Source: GCA-2687025 sp964473525 (GTDB lineage Bacteria > Poribacteria > WGA-4E > GCA-2687025). From it: 64,000 bases of DNA. The notes under the pieces are model-generated. The model searched no databases. It was not told where the DNA came from and was given only the letters and a program-made list of their open reading frames with translations. The stretch covers positions 1 to 64,000 of the forward strand of contig CAYYPK010000017.1 of the NCBI GenBank assembly GCA_964473525.1, given 5' to 3'. Below, piece after piece: positions 43,573-51,651 of this stretch (positions within the stretch are counted from its first letter, which is position 1; every line of letters starts with the position of its first letter). The translations under genes were made by a program, and so were the position numbers.

Positions 43573-44835
43573 CTATGGCGTGCGCGTCGGCGCCATCGAG
43601 GTCGGCAAGGGAGCGTTCGCCTCTGCCGACCGCGGCGGACGGAGGAACAGCAGCAGCCCGACGCCACCGGCGACAGCGAAGCCGCCACCCACGCGGAACA
43701 CGACGGGGAGGCCGATGTTCTGCGCGATGTATCCCCCTACGGGCGGCCCGACAATGCTGCCGAACGCCCACGAGAGCTGTAGCATCCCCATCGCGCTGCC
43801 CCGCGCGGCAGGTCGCACGAGGTCCGTGATGAGGGCGACACTTACCGTATACCCGGCGAAGCCGAGCCCCCACATCACCTGCGCCACAACAACCCACGAA
43901 ACGTCGGGAGCAATTCCCACCAACGCCCAACGCACGCCGCCGATGATGAACGTGAACACGAGGATCGGCTTCCTCCCCCACCTGTCCGACGCGCGACCGA
44001 GGAGGATGAGAGCAGGAATCTCGATCACCGCGGCGAGGCCGATGATTCGGCCGATCCACGCCTTGGACAGATGGAACGTCTCGTCCAGGTGGTTGGACAT
44101 GAACTGCATGCCCATCGACGTGCCGATGGAACTTACCGCCATGAACACGTACAGCACGACCAGGTTGCGCTCGGACAGCACCTCTCTCCACGCGCCCCAC
44201 GGCGACGCGGCGTGCTCTTTGGCTGGCTCCTCGCGAACGCGTAGCGCCGCGAGGACCATGCACACCAGATAGATGCCTGCGCCCGTCAGGAACGTAGCCG
44301 TGTACGTAGGGTCCATCGTGGCGACGGGTATGATGACAAGGCTTGCCGCAGCGTAGCCGATGCTCCCGGATACGCGGAAGATGCCGAACTGTCGGCCTCG
44401 GGCGTTGTCGTGCAGCGTCGTGGTCACGAGCGCGTTCACGTTGACGTTGTATGCAACGAAAGCCATCGTCGTGACGAACGTCACGGCGGCCAGGGACCAG
44501 AAGCTGCCGGCGAGCAGGTAGAGCGCCACGCCCACGCTGGACAGCGCGAATCCGCCCACGATCCAGGGCTTACGGCGCCCGGAGCCGTCGGAGAGGACAC
44601 CGATGAGCACCGGCAGCGCCGCCATCGTCACGGATCGGACGAACCCCAGCCACCCAACCTGCTGTAGGCTCATGCCTACCCACGGCTCACGGAAATACAG
44701 GTTTCGCAGAGGCCACACGAGACCCCACGCGATGCCGAAGGTGGCGGAGATCATCCAACACGTGCGGAAGTCCCGCGAGCGCCAGACGGACGGCGCCGGC
44801 TCCTGGCTCCTCGCGGATGTCCCGGACGGTGGCAA
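43573..44835 (-). CDS. MFS transporter, tandem paralog 2
   Basis: 420 residues with the same 12-TM arrangement as its neighbours. Signatures: GVLSDGSGRRKPWI and GRASDRWGRKPIL. The conserved cytoplasmic or helix-facing blocks ALVTTTLHDNARGRQ, NHLDETFHLSKAWIG and AARGSAMGMLQLSWAFGS are nearly identical to paralog 1. TTG start with GAGGAG 9 nt upstream. It lies 50 nt after paralog 1 and 12 nt before paralog 3, so all three are probably on one transcript. Highest similarity is to paralog 1, suggesting the more recent duplication. Confidence 0.9.
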   Translation of the reverse strand: MPPSGTSARSQEPAPSVWRSRDFRTCWMISATFGIAWGLVWPLRNLYFREPWVGMSLQQVGWLGFVRSVTMAALPVLIGVLSDGSGRRKPWIVGGFALSSVGVALYLLAGSFWSLAAVTFVTTMAFVAYNVNVNALVTTTLHDNARGRQFGIFRVSGSIGYAAASLVIIPVATMDPTYTATFLTGAGIYLVCMVLAALRVREEPAKEHAASPWGAWREVLSERNLVVLYVFMAVSSIGTSMGMQFMSNHLDETFHLSKAWIGRIIGLAAVIEIPALILLGRASDRWGRKPILVFTFIIGGVRWALVGIAPDVSWVVVAQVMWGLGFAGYTVSVALITDLVRPAARGSAMGMLQLSWAFGSIVGPPVGGYIAQNIGLPVVFRVGGGFAVAGGVGLLLFLRPPRSAEANAPLPTSMAPTRTP

Positions 44836-44885
44836 GTTGAGGTTCTCCTCGACCAGGCTGGCGCAGGCTCAGCCCTCGTGTGGGC

Positions 44886-46112
44886 CTAGCCCGCCTGCGG
44901 CGCGGTGGACGGCGCCCGAAGAAAGGCTAGCAGGCCCACGCCACCCAGGATCGCAACGCCTCCGCCAATCCTGAACACGACGGGCAAGCCTACGTTCTGC
45001 GCGATGTACCCGCCTACCGGCGGGCCAATGATGCTTCCTACGGCCCAGGACAGTTGCAGCATACCCATGGCGCTGCCGCGTGCTGCGGGCTTGACCAGAT
45101 CCGTGATGAGCGCGACTCCGACCGTATAGCCCGCGAAGCCCATGCCCCACAGAAACTGAGCGGCCACGACCCATCCGAGCGAAGGGGCCAGGCCGATGAG
45201 CGTCCAGCGCACGCCGCCCATGATGAACGCGACGACGAGAATCGGCTTGCGCCCCCAGTGGTCCGACGCCCAGCCAAGCGCAATCAGCGCGGGTATCTCC
45301 AGCAACGACGCCAGGCCGACAATCCGCCCTATGGACGCCTTCGACATGCCGAACGTCTCGTCGAGGTGATTCGACAGGAACTGGAAGCCCATCGACGTGC
45401 CGATGGAGCTGACCGCCAGGCAGGTGTACATCACGACGAGGTTGCGCTCACGCAGCACATCTCGCCACGCGCCCCACTGTGAGCCGGACTCCCGGGGCGC
45501 CGGCGTTTCTTTGATCCCCAGGGACGTCACAACCAGGCAGCCCAGGTAGATCGCCGACCCGGTAAGGAACGTGCTAGCGTAGGTCGTATCGCGCGCCACC
45601 AGTGGAATCAGCGCGAAGGTGGCAAGAGCATAGCCGATGCTTCCCGACACGCGGTATTGGCCGTATTGGCGCCCGCGCGCGTTGTCGTGCAGCGTCGTCG
45701 TCACGAGGGCGTTGACGTTCAGGTTGTAGGCGATGAACGCCACGGCGATGAGGAACGTGACCCCCGCGAGCGTCCAGAACGTGTGGCTGACGAGGTATAG
45801 GGCGGTCGCCGCGCTGGACAGCACGAAGCCAGCCATGATCCACGGCTTGCGGCGGCCCGAGCGGTCGGAGAGAATCCCAAACGCAAGGGGTACGGAAGCC
45901 ATCGTCGCGGATCGCACGAACCCTAGCCATCCGATCTGCTGAAACGTCAGCCCGACCCATGGCTCGCGAAAATAGAGACTACGCAGTGGGAACACGATGC
46001 CCCACGCCACGTTGAACAGGGCCGTGAGACCCCAGCACACCAGGAAGTCGCGCGAACGCCACACCGACGTGGCGGGCCGAGAGTAGGGCGGTTCTGATCC
46101 AGGCAGGGACAA
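44886..46112 (-). CDS. MFS transporter, tandem paralog 1 (first of operon)
   Basis: 408 residues. MFS signatures GILSDRSGRRKPWI and GWASDHWGRKPIL. Shared family blocks are QQIGWLGFVRSATM, NALVTTTLHDNARGRQYG and NHLDETFGMSKASIGR. The start is TTG, supported by the alignment of the N-terminus (W-R-S-R-D-F) with the paralogs. A promoter (GTGACC-17-TATGAT) lies just upstream. It is divergent from an NAD-dependent epimerase gene, whose substrate could be what these carriers import; that link is inference. Confidence 0.9.
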   Translation of the reverse strand: MSLPGSEPPYSRPATSVWRSRDFLVCWGLTALFNVAWGIVFPLRSLYFREPWVGLTFQQIGWLGFVRSATMASVPLAFGILSDRSGRRKPWIMAGFVLSSAATALYLVSHTFWTLAGVTFLIAVAFIAYNLNVNALVTTTLHDNARGRQYGQYRVSGSIGYALATFALIPLVARDTTYASTFLTGSAIYLGCLVVTSLGIKETPAPRESGSQWGAWRDVLRERNLVVMYTCLAVSSIGTSMGFQFLSNHLDETFGMSKASIGRIVGLASLLEIPALIALGWASDHWGRKPILVVAFIMGGVRWTLIGLAPSLGWVVAAQFLWGMGFAGYTVGVALITDLVKPAARGSAMGMLQLSWAVGSIIGPPVGGYIAQNVGLPVVFRIGGGVAILGGVGLLAFLRAPSTAPQAG

Positions 46113-46151
46113 GCGCGGAGTCTCTCTGTGCGCGAGGGTTGGAACACGGGA

Positions 46152-46180
46152 ATCATAGCTTACGCGGGCAGGTGGGTCAC
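46152..46180 (-). promoter_or_regulatory. Promoter for the triple MFS operon
   Basis: Minus-strand -35 GTGACC (46180-46175) and -10 TATGAT (46157-46152) with a 17-nt spacer. The leader before the TTG at 46112 is about 33 nt. Confidence 0.5.
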
Positions 46181-46245
46181 GGGCAGTCCCAACGCCCCAG
46201 CTACTCTAGCCCGATACGCAGGCACGACACCGTAGGAGAAACGCG

Positions 46246-47088
46246 TTGGCATCGAAGAAGCGAGTTGTCGTCGTAGGGGCGGCCGGTTACATAGCGTCGC
46301 AATTGGTCCCGCAGTTCCGCGAGCAGTACGACCTTGTCGCGGTGGACATCACGGACACCACCCGTTCAGGCGATGTCGTCCCAGACATCCACGTGGCCGA
46401 TCTGCTGAACACGGACCTCGAAGCGAATCGCGAGCTCTTCGCGGGCGCCGACGCTATCGTCCACTGCGGCTTTCGCGGTAGCGCATCAGCCGCGTACGGC
46501 GACGACGGCAAGTTCGACGCTGAGATGGACAACGTGCGCATGGCGCGCAACGTGTTCGAGCTGGCGCAGATGGAGGGCGTCAGGCGGGTCGTCGTGGCGT
46601 CGTCGAACCACGCCGCGGACTGGTATGAGCCACTGTTGCATTCGGGCCGTATGGACGTCGTCAGCCCGGAGACGTTCCCGCTGTCGGACAACCTGTACGG
46701 CTGGGCGAAGGCGGTGTACGAGCACCTCGGGTTCGTCTACGCCACCGGCAAACTCGGCTCAACGCTCGAGGTGGTAATGGTCCGCATTGGGGCGCCCCGC
46801 CCCATTCTGCTCGAGCGGTTCATCAATAGCGACCCGTCCCGGTACAAGCGGGATCTGGGCGCCTGGATATCGCCACGCGACATGCGGCAGCTCTTCTCGA
46901 AGTCCATCGACACGCCAGACATCGACAACGAGCACGGCATCCCATTTCAGATCTTCTACGGCGTGTCCGGCAACGCGCGTGGGTTCTGGAGCATCGTGAA
47001 CGCGCGCTCTGTCATCGGTTACGCGCCAGAGGACGACTCGGAACGGGAGTACGCGGCCGACATCGCGTCGTTCCTGCACGCTGACTGA
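46246..47088 (+). CDS. NAD(P)-dependent epimerase/dehydrogenase (SDR; uronate-dehydrogenase-like)
   Basis: 280 residues. Glycine motif GAAGYIA (11-17); catalytic pair Y151-x3-K155 in YGWAKAV; SSNHA (119-123) is typical of uronate/glucuronate dehydrogenase-like SDRs, as is VRIGAPRP later. The TTG start is supported by TAGGAG 8 nt upstream. Probably cytosolic oxidation or epimerisation of a sugar acid or nucleotide sugar. It is divergent from the triple MFS operon, so a shared uptake-and-oxidation module is plausible but unproven. A strong terminator hairpin follows 22 nt after the stop. Confidence 0.85.
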   Translation: MASKKRVVVVGAAGYIASQLVPQFREQYDLVAVDITDTTRSGDVVPDIHVADLLNTDLEANRELFAGADAIVHCGFRGSASAAYGDDGKFDAEMDNVRMARNVFELAQMEGVRRVVVASSNHAADWYEPLLHSGRMDVVSPETFPLSDNLYGWAKAVYEHLGFVYATGKLGSTLEVVMVRIGAPRPILLERFINSDPSRYKRDLGAWISPRDMRQLFSKSIDTPDIDNEHGIPFQIFYGVSGNARGFWSIVNARSVIGYAPEDDSEREYAADIASFLHAD

Positions 47089-47110
47089 GGTCTTGGTCGG
47101 TACGCACCAG

Positions 47111-47142
47111 AAGGGGAGCGCCCAAGCCTGGGAGCTCCCCTT
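47111..47142 (+). terminator. Terminator hairpin after the epimerase gene
   Basis: AAGGGGAGC / GCTCCCCTT 9-bp stem, continued after one mismatch by CCCA / TGGG around an AGCC loop, then CCT. It lies 22 nt after the stop at 47088. Confidence 0.75.
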
Positions 47143-47844
47143 CCTGCTCGTCGTTCCGTCACTGATCTCGTCCGCGGGCCCCGGCTATCGCCCGCGCGCC
47201 TTGTCCGTCGGCGCTGCCCCTCCTTTGCCGTATCGCGGAGGCGTGCACGCCATCGTCGAACGCGTCCCTAACGTACCGTGGCCCTCGAACGCGTCCGCTA
47301 CGCGGCCCCCAACGGAGACAGCGCTGATCGGTCCCTTAGTGGGTCACTGCGCGCGCCGCAAGGACGAACCCCGAGGCTGTCGACACACCATAGGCGTCTC
47401 CTCCGGGGATCGGTATGGTCATTTGCGAAGCGCATCCACGCCACCGGAGCGCGTCGCGCGCCACCACGGCAAATCCCGGGACGCTACCTAGAGCGAAGCA
47501 CGGGCAGGAGAGGGCGCTTTCGCCACCAGAGCTAGGCGCCCTGCTCCTACCCGTTCATTGCTGTTCCCGCTTACGTATCGTGAACGGCTCTCGTGTTTCT
47601 GTCCCGTTCATTGCCGCTTCACCCCTACAGTAGCCCCGCTTTTCGGCCGCGCAAGGCGCCACGGCAAGAAATGTCGCCCGGCATTGAGACCGGCTGATAG
47701 CCACGTTCCACGGTCGTCCGGTTGCTCTTGGAGACGCTTGCCAGGGTGGCTATTAGTAGAGCGGATGCCCGACCCAAGGAGCATCTCCCCGATCCGGGAG
47801 CGGATGTGCCATTCGGCGGGGCGGGCAAGCACAAGGAGCGTGTC
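47143..47844. other. Long leader/intergenic region before the small-gene/OFA cluster
   Basis: About 700 bp without a convincing gene. It contains two identical 12-mers CCCGTTCATTGC (47550-47561 and 47603-47614), 53 bp apart, with an inverted TGAACGG (47581-47587) between them, a plausible operator cluster. A weak promoter follows at 47728-47756. ORFs in this region show no protein-like composition. Confidence 0.5.
47728..47756 (+). promoter_or_regulatory. Possible promoter for the small TM protein gene
   Basis: TTGGAG (47728-47733), 17 nt, TATTAG (47751-47756), downstream of the repeated CCGTTCATTG elements and about 90 nt before ATG 47845. Match to consensus is only moderate. Confidence 0.3.
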
Positions 47845-48039
47845 ATGGCCGGGCCAGAGGAACGGACTGACAAGAGCCTCATCGAGGAGAACTGGGTGCT
47901 GGGCGCCATGCTGGGGGTACTCCTCATTCTCGGGGTGGCTCTCTGGTGGCTCGCAACGCACCCGGACAACGTGGCTGCCTGGGTCAAGCGGGACGCGACC
48001 AAGACGCGGGTCGAGAAGCCCACTGCCGTCGCGCCATAG
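47845..48039 (+). CDS. Small single-TM protein
   Basis: 64 residues. A polar N-terminus (EERTDKSLIEEN), one strong helix (WVLGAMLGVLLILGVALWWL, about 17-36) and a Lys/Arg-containing tail. The ATG has AAGGAG 7 nt upstream; a longer in-frame version starting 123 nt earlier lacks one. No family was recognised. The next small gene follows after 22 nt, and an OFA-type transporter lies 395 nt downstream. Small one-TM proteins sometimes act as accessory subunits of MFS carriers, so a partner role is possible. Confidence 0.65.
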   Translation: MAGPEERTDKSLIEENWVLGAMLGVLLILGVALWWLATHPDNVAAWVKRDATKTRVEKPTAVAP

Positions 48040-48061
48040 GCGCCGAAAGGGGTGTGCGACC

Positions 48062-48382
48062 ATGGATGAGAAGGAGGCTGCCGGAGGAGTATCGCCGATT
48101 CGGCAGTATCACTTGAAACTGGACGATCCCGACCTGCTCGTGTTCGTCCGGCACGTGACCAACAGGGCGTGGAGGGGTATTGCCCCCCAGCTGCCGGCGG
48201 AGGCGCGATCCGCTGAGACATACCTCACGATGCGCAGGGCGATCGAAGAGGAGCTACGCGAACACGTCGTCGGTATGGACCTATGTGGACTCTCGACCGT
48301 GTGCGTCGAGTCCGAGGAATACGACCCGTGGCCCGAGGCTGGCAACTTGCCCTCCGGGCTGATCGAACCGCAGAGAGCATGA
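48062..48382 (+). CDS. Small cytosolic protein, unknown function
   Basis: 106 residues, acidic and soluble, with no TM. It has PIRQYHLKLDDPDLLVFVRH near the start, a helical middle (MRRAIEEELREHVVG) and LCGLSTVCVESEEYDPWPEAG. No known domain was recognised. The ATG at 48062 follows GAAAGGGGTGTG. A near-perfect intrinsic terminator begins 8 nt after its stop, closing the two-gene unit before the OFA transporter. Confidence 0.6.
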   Translation: MDEKEAAGGVSPIRQYHLKLDDPDLLVFVRHVTNRAWRGIAPQLPAEARSAETYLTMRRAIEEELREHVVGMDLCGLSTVCVESEEYDPWPEAGNLPSGLIEPQRA

Positions 48383-48389
48383 ACTCACC

Positions 48390-48414
48390 GGCCCTCCCTC
48401 GTGGGAGGGCCTTT
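48390..48414 (+). terminator. Rho-independent terminator
   Basis: GGCCCTCCC, loop TCGT, GGGAGGGCC, then TTTCT: a perfect 9-bp GC-rich stem with a U-run. It also rules out a GTG start at 48401 for the next gene. Confidence 0.92.
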
Positions 48415-48433
48415 CTACGTCGGAATATATATT

Positions 48434-49882
48434 ATGTCCCGCTCATTAGCTGTCGATACCCGCGAGGCGCCGCGCGTCGGTACCGTGTCCCTCGGGAGGT
48501 GGGGCGTTGTCGGGGGCGCGTTACTTATCCAGGCAATCCTCGGCACCGTATATGCCTTTAGCGTCCTGGTGGAACCCTTCGAGACGGCGTTCGCGTGGTC
48601 CAGAACACAGATAACCACTACGGCCAGCATATCCCTGGGCGTGTTCGCGCTGACGATGGTCGTTGCCGGTGGCGTCCTCGACCGTCGAGGGCCACGGTTC
48701 ACCGCGCTCATCGGCGCGGGCTTCCTAACGACGGCGTTCCTCGCCGTGAGTCAGATGAGGTCGCTGGCGGCTATGTACGTCGTGCATGGCATTGTCACGG
48801 CGGCGGTCGCGGTGGGGCTCTATCTGCTCATCAACACGATCACCGGTGGTAAGCGGTCGCCGGTCGCCGACAGCATGAAGATCGGCGCGATGATTGGGGT
48901 GGCTGTCACATCCCTGCTGGTTGCCCAGGGCATGATCAAGGGCACGTCGACAGACTCGCTGTGGATGTTCTATCTCACCTATGGATTCCTGGGCGGAATT
49001 GGGATCGGCTTCGGCTACGTCGCCCCGGTCACCGCGTGCGTGAAGTGGTTTCCCAACCATAGGGGCCTCATCACGGGCATCGCCGTGGCGGGCTTTGGGG
49101 CCGGCTCCATGATATTCGCCCCGTCCGCGCGCTGGACGATTGACGCGCTGGGCTGGTCAAGCTTCTTCCTTATCCACGGTTTCGTCTGTGCCGCCGGTCT
49201 CAGTATCGGCGCCCTGCTGCTGAGGAACCCGTCCGATGAAGACAAGGCGAGGCTCGGTTCCGTCCGACATGCCGCCAAGGAACCGGGCGAGGAGACCCAT
49301 TGGTCTGAAATGGTGCGCACGTGGAAGTTCTGGCGGCTCTGGATCCTGTTCGTGTTCGGGGCGACAGCGGGTTTGATGACGATCACTCAGCTGAAGCCGT
49401 TCGCCACGTTGCAGGGACTCACGGCTGGTCAGGGCGCCGCCGCGATCGCGGTCCTCGCCGCGTGCAACGCCGCTGGCCGAACACTCTGGGGCGCCGCGTC
49501 CGACCGCATCGGACGGAGCCGGAGTATGGCCGCCATGTTCGCCCTCCAGGCTGTGATGATGTTCGCCATCAACGGCTTCGATGGGCCGACGCTCTTCTTC
49601 CTCGCAGCTGGATGGGTCGGTTTCAATTTCGGCGGCATCTTTGCCCTGTTCCCGTCCGCCACGGCAGACTCCTTCGGCACGCGGGGCCTGGGAACGAACT
49701 ACGGCATCGTCTTTACCGCCTATGGCGTCGCCGGGATTCTCGGTCCCATTGTCGCGGCCAGGGTGTATGACGCGACGCAGACATATGCGGTGGCGTTCAC
49801 GTTTGCGGCCATCCTGTGTGTCGCCGCGGCAGTCATCGCGCTCTTCTCGGGGCGCGCCGCGCGGCGCGCGCAGACCGCGTAG
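48434..49882 (+). CDS. OFA-family MFS transporter (oxalate/formate antiporter-like)
   Basis: 482 residues, 12 TM. The OFA-type features are the W-G-V-V-G-G-A-L first helix with VYAFSVLVEPFE, VLDRRGPRFTALIGAG (MFS loop 2-3), WFPNHRGLITGIAVAGFG, and AASDRIGRSRSM in the second half. OFA members exchange oxalate/formate or import other small monocarboxylates; the substrate cannot be assigned. The ATG at 48434 was chosen because an upstream in-frame GTG lies inside the preceding terminator. The start region is AT-rich (GGAATATATATT) and may include the promoter -10. Confidence 0.88.
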   Translation: MSRSLAVDTREAPRVGTVSLGRWGVVGGALLIQAILGTVYAFSVLVEPFETAFAWSRTQITTTASISLGVFALTMVVAGGVLDRRGPRFTALIGAGFLTTAFLAVSQMRSLAAMYVVHGIVTAAVAVGLYLLINTITGGKRSPVADSMKIGAMIGVAVTSLLVAQGMIKGTSTDSLWMFYLTYGFLGGIGIGFGYVAPVTACVKWFPNHRGLITGIAVAGFGAGSMIFAPSARWTIDALGWSSFFLIHGFVCAAGLSIGALLLRNPSDEDKARLGSVRHAAKEPGEETHWSEMVRTWKFWRLWILFVFGATAGLMTITQLKPFATLQGLTAGQGAAAIAVLAACNAAGRTLWGAASDRIGRSRSMAAMFALQAVMMFAINGFDGPTLFFLAAGWVGFNFGGIFALFPSATADSFGTRGLGTNYGIVFTAYGVAGILGPIVAARVYDATQTYAVAFTFAAILCVAAAVIALFSGRAARRAQTA

Positions 49883-49893
49883 CGGGGACGCTT

Positions 49894-49925
49894 GCCAGGT
49901 CGGCCTCGGATGGGGCCGACCTGGC
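49894..49925 (+). terminator. Hairpin after the OFA transporter
   Basis: Perfect 12-bp stem GCCAGGTCGGCC / GGCCGACCTGGC with an 8-nt loop, 12 nt after the stop. No U-run follows, so termination may need Rho or the hairpin may protect the 3' end. Confidence 0.6.
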
Positions 49926-49973
49926 GCTCCCCGAGCGTGCATGCTCCGCCGACGTGTGGGCCGTTGTTGGCTC

Positions 49974-49982
49974 TGCTATGAT
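49974..49982 (+). promoter_or_regulatory. Extended -10 promoter before the HxD PhyH gene
   Basis: TGCTATGAT (TGN plus TATGAT) with no good -35, 42 nt before ATG 50024. Confidence 0.35.
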
Positions 49983-50023
49983 CGTCGCGCCGCGACGCAC
50001 GAGGGCGCACGTAGGGAGCTAGC

Positions 50024-50755
50024 ATGTCGCACGATCTGACACCCGAACAGGTGGAGCAGTTCCGCGAGGACGGCTACCTCGGCCCCTTCGAGCTATGCCC
50101 GCCCGACGAGATGGCGCGCATCGCCGCGCGTGTAGACGCCGAAGTGCTTGCAGGCGAAGCCCCGCCACAAGGGCATCACCAGTCCCGGCATCTAGACAGC
50201 CGGGTGGTCTACGACCTCTGCGCTCATGAAGCGATAGTGTCTCGCATGGCCAGCGTCTACGGGCCTGACCTGCTTCTCTGGCGTTCCCACTTCTTCCTGA
50301 AAGAACCGGGAGCGGCGGAAGTGCCGTGGCACCAGGATACGAACTACTGGCCGCTGGAGCCGCCGCTGAATATCTCGGCGTGGGTCGCTATCGACGACGT
50401 GACGGTCGAGAACGCGTGCGTCAACATCATCCCCGGGTCGCACCAGAGCGTTGTCCCGCACGTACGCTCCCCGGAAGGGATGCTCTTCGCGGAGATGGCG
50501 GACATGGACTACATCGACACCTCGACGGCTGTCCCGATGGAACTGCGCGCCGGGGAGTTCTTCCTCTTCAACGAGCGCACGGTGCATCAGTCGGAGCCGA
50601 ACCGCTCCGACCGCCGGAGGCTGGGGCTCGCGGTACGCGTGACGACGCCGATCGTCCGGGTGGACCACCGACGCCTCTTTCCGGGTCACAAGGCCGTCCC
50701 GCTGTGCGGCGAGGACCGTATGGACCTCAACGAAGTCGGCGCCCCGCCGGACTGA
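50024..50755 (+). CDS. Phytanoyl-CoA dioxygenase family protein (canonical HxD)
   Basis: 243 residues, Fe(II)/2-oxoglutarate oxygenase of the PhyH group. Metal-binding triad H103-x-D105 (PWHQDTNYW) and H188 (ERTVHQSEPN), followed by a candidate 2OG-binding arginine in RRRLGLAVR. The LTPEQVEQFREDGYL start is typical. Members hydroxylate small molecules or CoA esters; the substrate is unknown. It converges with a tandem pair of PhyH paralogs that lack the Asp; only 9 nt separate the stops. Confidence 0.92.
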   Translation: MSHDLTPEQVEQFREDGYLGPFELCPPDEMARIAARVDAEVLAGEAPPQGHHQSRHLDSRVVYDLCAHEAIVSRMASVYGPDLLLWRSHFFLKEPGAAEVPWHQDTNYWPLEPPLNISAWVAIDDVTVENACVNIIPGSHQSVVPHVRSPEGMLFAEMADMDYIDTSTAVPMELRAGEFFLFNERTVHQSEPNRSDRRRLGLAVRVTTPIVRVDHRRLFPGHKAVPLCGEDRMDLNEVGAPPD

Positions 50756-50764
50756 CGCCGTTGC

Positions 50765-51577
50765 CTACAGTGCCACGTTCTCGGGGCCGAAGTAGTCGTT
50801 TGGCTGCGCCTTCGAGAAGTCGTGATGCCACACGCCTCGGAATAGCGTCCTGCGTTTCGGGGGCATCGCCCCAATCACCTCGGTCGGCAGATTCAGCTTG
50901 TGGTACTGCGCGTCGGCGTTGCTGTAGCAGTTGAAGACGGCAACGCGCGGGTTCTCCTTCGTCTTCCACACCGGGCCAGCGTGGTTCACGCTTTCAGAGA
51001 AGATGATCGCCGACCCGGGGGGACACTCATACGTCTCGAACAGCGGGGAGTCGAAGCCCTGGTGCGACTCGGGGATCGGGAAGTTCATCTTGTGACTGCC
51101 GGACATGACGAGCGTGCCGCCCTCGCCCTTCCGCACGGGGTTGAGCTCCCACGCCACCCGCGTCAGGCCGCTGTAGATGCTGCCGTTCTGGTAGGAGTAC
51201 TTGTGGACTCCTACTCCGAGGCCGCCGCCGTGCGGCTCGAGTCCCACCTGCCCCTCGCTGCGGATCATCGGGAAGCTATTCTCGCATCGGAAGCCGTAGC
51301 ACCCTTCGTGACGGTCGCCGCCCAAGACGCCACGCAGGATCGTCACGATCGCTGGGTGGTCCACCAGCACTTGGGCAGGGCCGCTTAGCGAGTATCGGTC
51401 CTTCGGGTCAAGGCTGTCGCGGTCGTCCCGTAGCGCGTAGACGTGCTCGCGGATGGCGGCTACCTCGTCCGCGGCGAGTATGCCGGGAAGCAGAAGCCAC
51501 CCTTTCAGGTCGAAGACGAACTTCTGCTCGTCGGTCATCGGCAGCGCGGCGTCGAGGGGGTGATCTTCGTAGGCCAC
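50765..51577 (-). CDS. PhyH-family protein with HxG in place of HxD (tandem copy 2)
   Basis: 270 residues. The start is GTG at 51577, with AGGAG 7 nt upstream and an N-terminus matching the tandem copy (AYEDHPLDAALPMTDEQKF). A longer frame to 51718 is rejected. The first Fe-ligand motif reads PHGG (H116-G117-G118), with no Asp, and the distal His lies in SVNHAGP (H199). A conserved Arg follows in ENPRVAVFN. The domain otherwise matches PhyH (GSHKMNFPIPE, PPGSAIIFSE). HxG/A is the ligand pattern of Fe/2OG halogenases, but other proteins of this group share it, so the reaction is open. Highly similar to the upstream copy. Confidence 0.88.
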   Translation of the reverse strand: MAYEDHPLDAALPMTDEQKFVFDLKGWLLLPGILAADEVAAIREHVYALRDDRDSLDPKDRYSLSGPAQVLVDHPAIVTILRGVLGGDRHEGCYGFRCENSFPMIRSEGQVGLEPHGGGLGVGVHKYSYQNGSIYSGLTRVAWELNPVRKGEGGTLVMSGSHKMNFPIPESHQGFDSPLFETYECPPGSAIIFSESVNHAGPVWKTKENPRVAVFNCYSNADAQYHKLNLPTEVIGAMPPKRRTLFRGVWHHDFSKAQPNDYFGPENVAL

Positions 51578-51651
51578 GAGGGTCTCCTGGGTCAGGGCGA
51601 GTAGCGGACGCAGAGATCCTCTCGCCAGGCTTCTCCGCGCTCGCGCGTGCG

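Noticed and set aside
47093..47491. 132-codon ORF after the epimerase gene
   Set aside because: It begins before and spans the terminator hairpin, has no ribosome-binding site and no recognisable domain.
48401..48433. GTG start for the OFA transporter
   Set aside because: It lies inside the loop and stem of a strong intrinsic terminator; ATG 48434 follows it.
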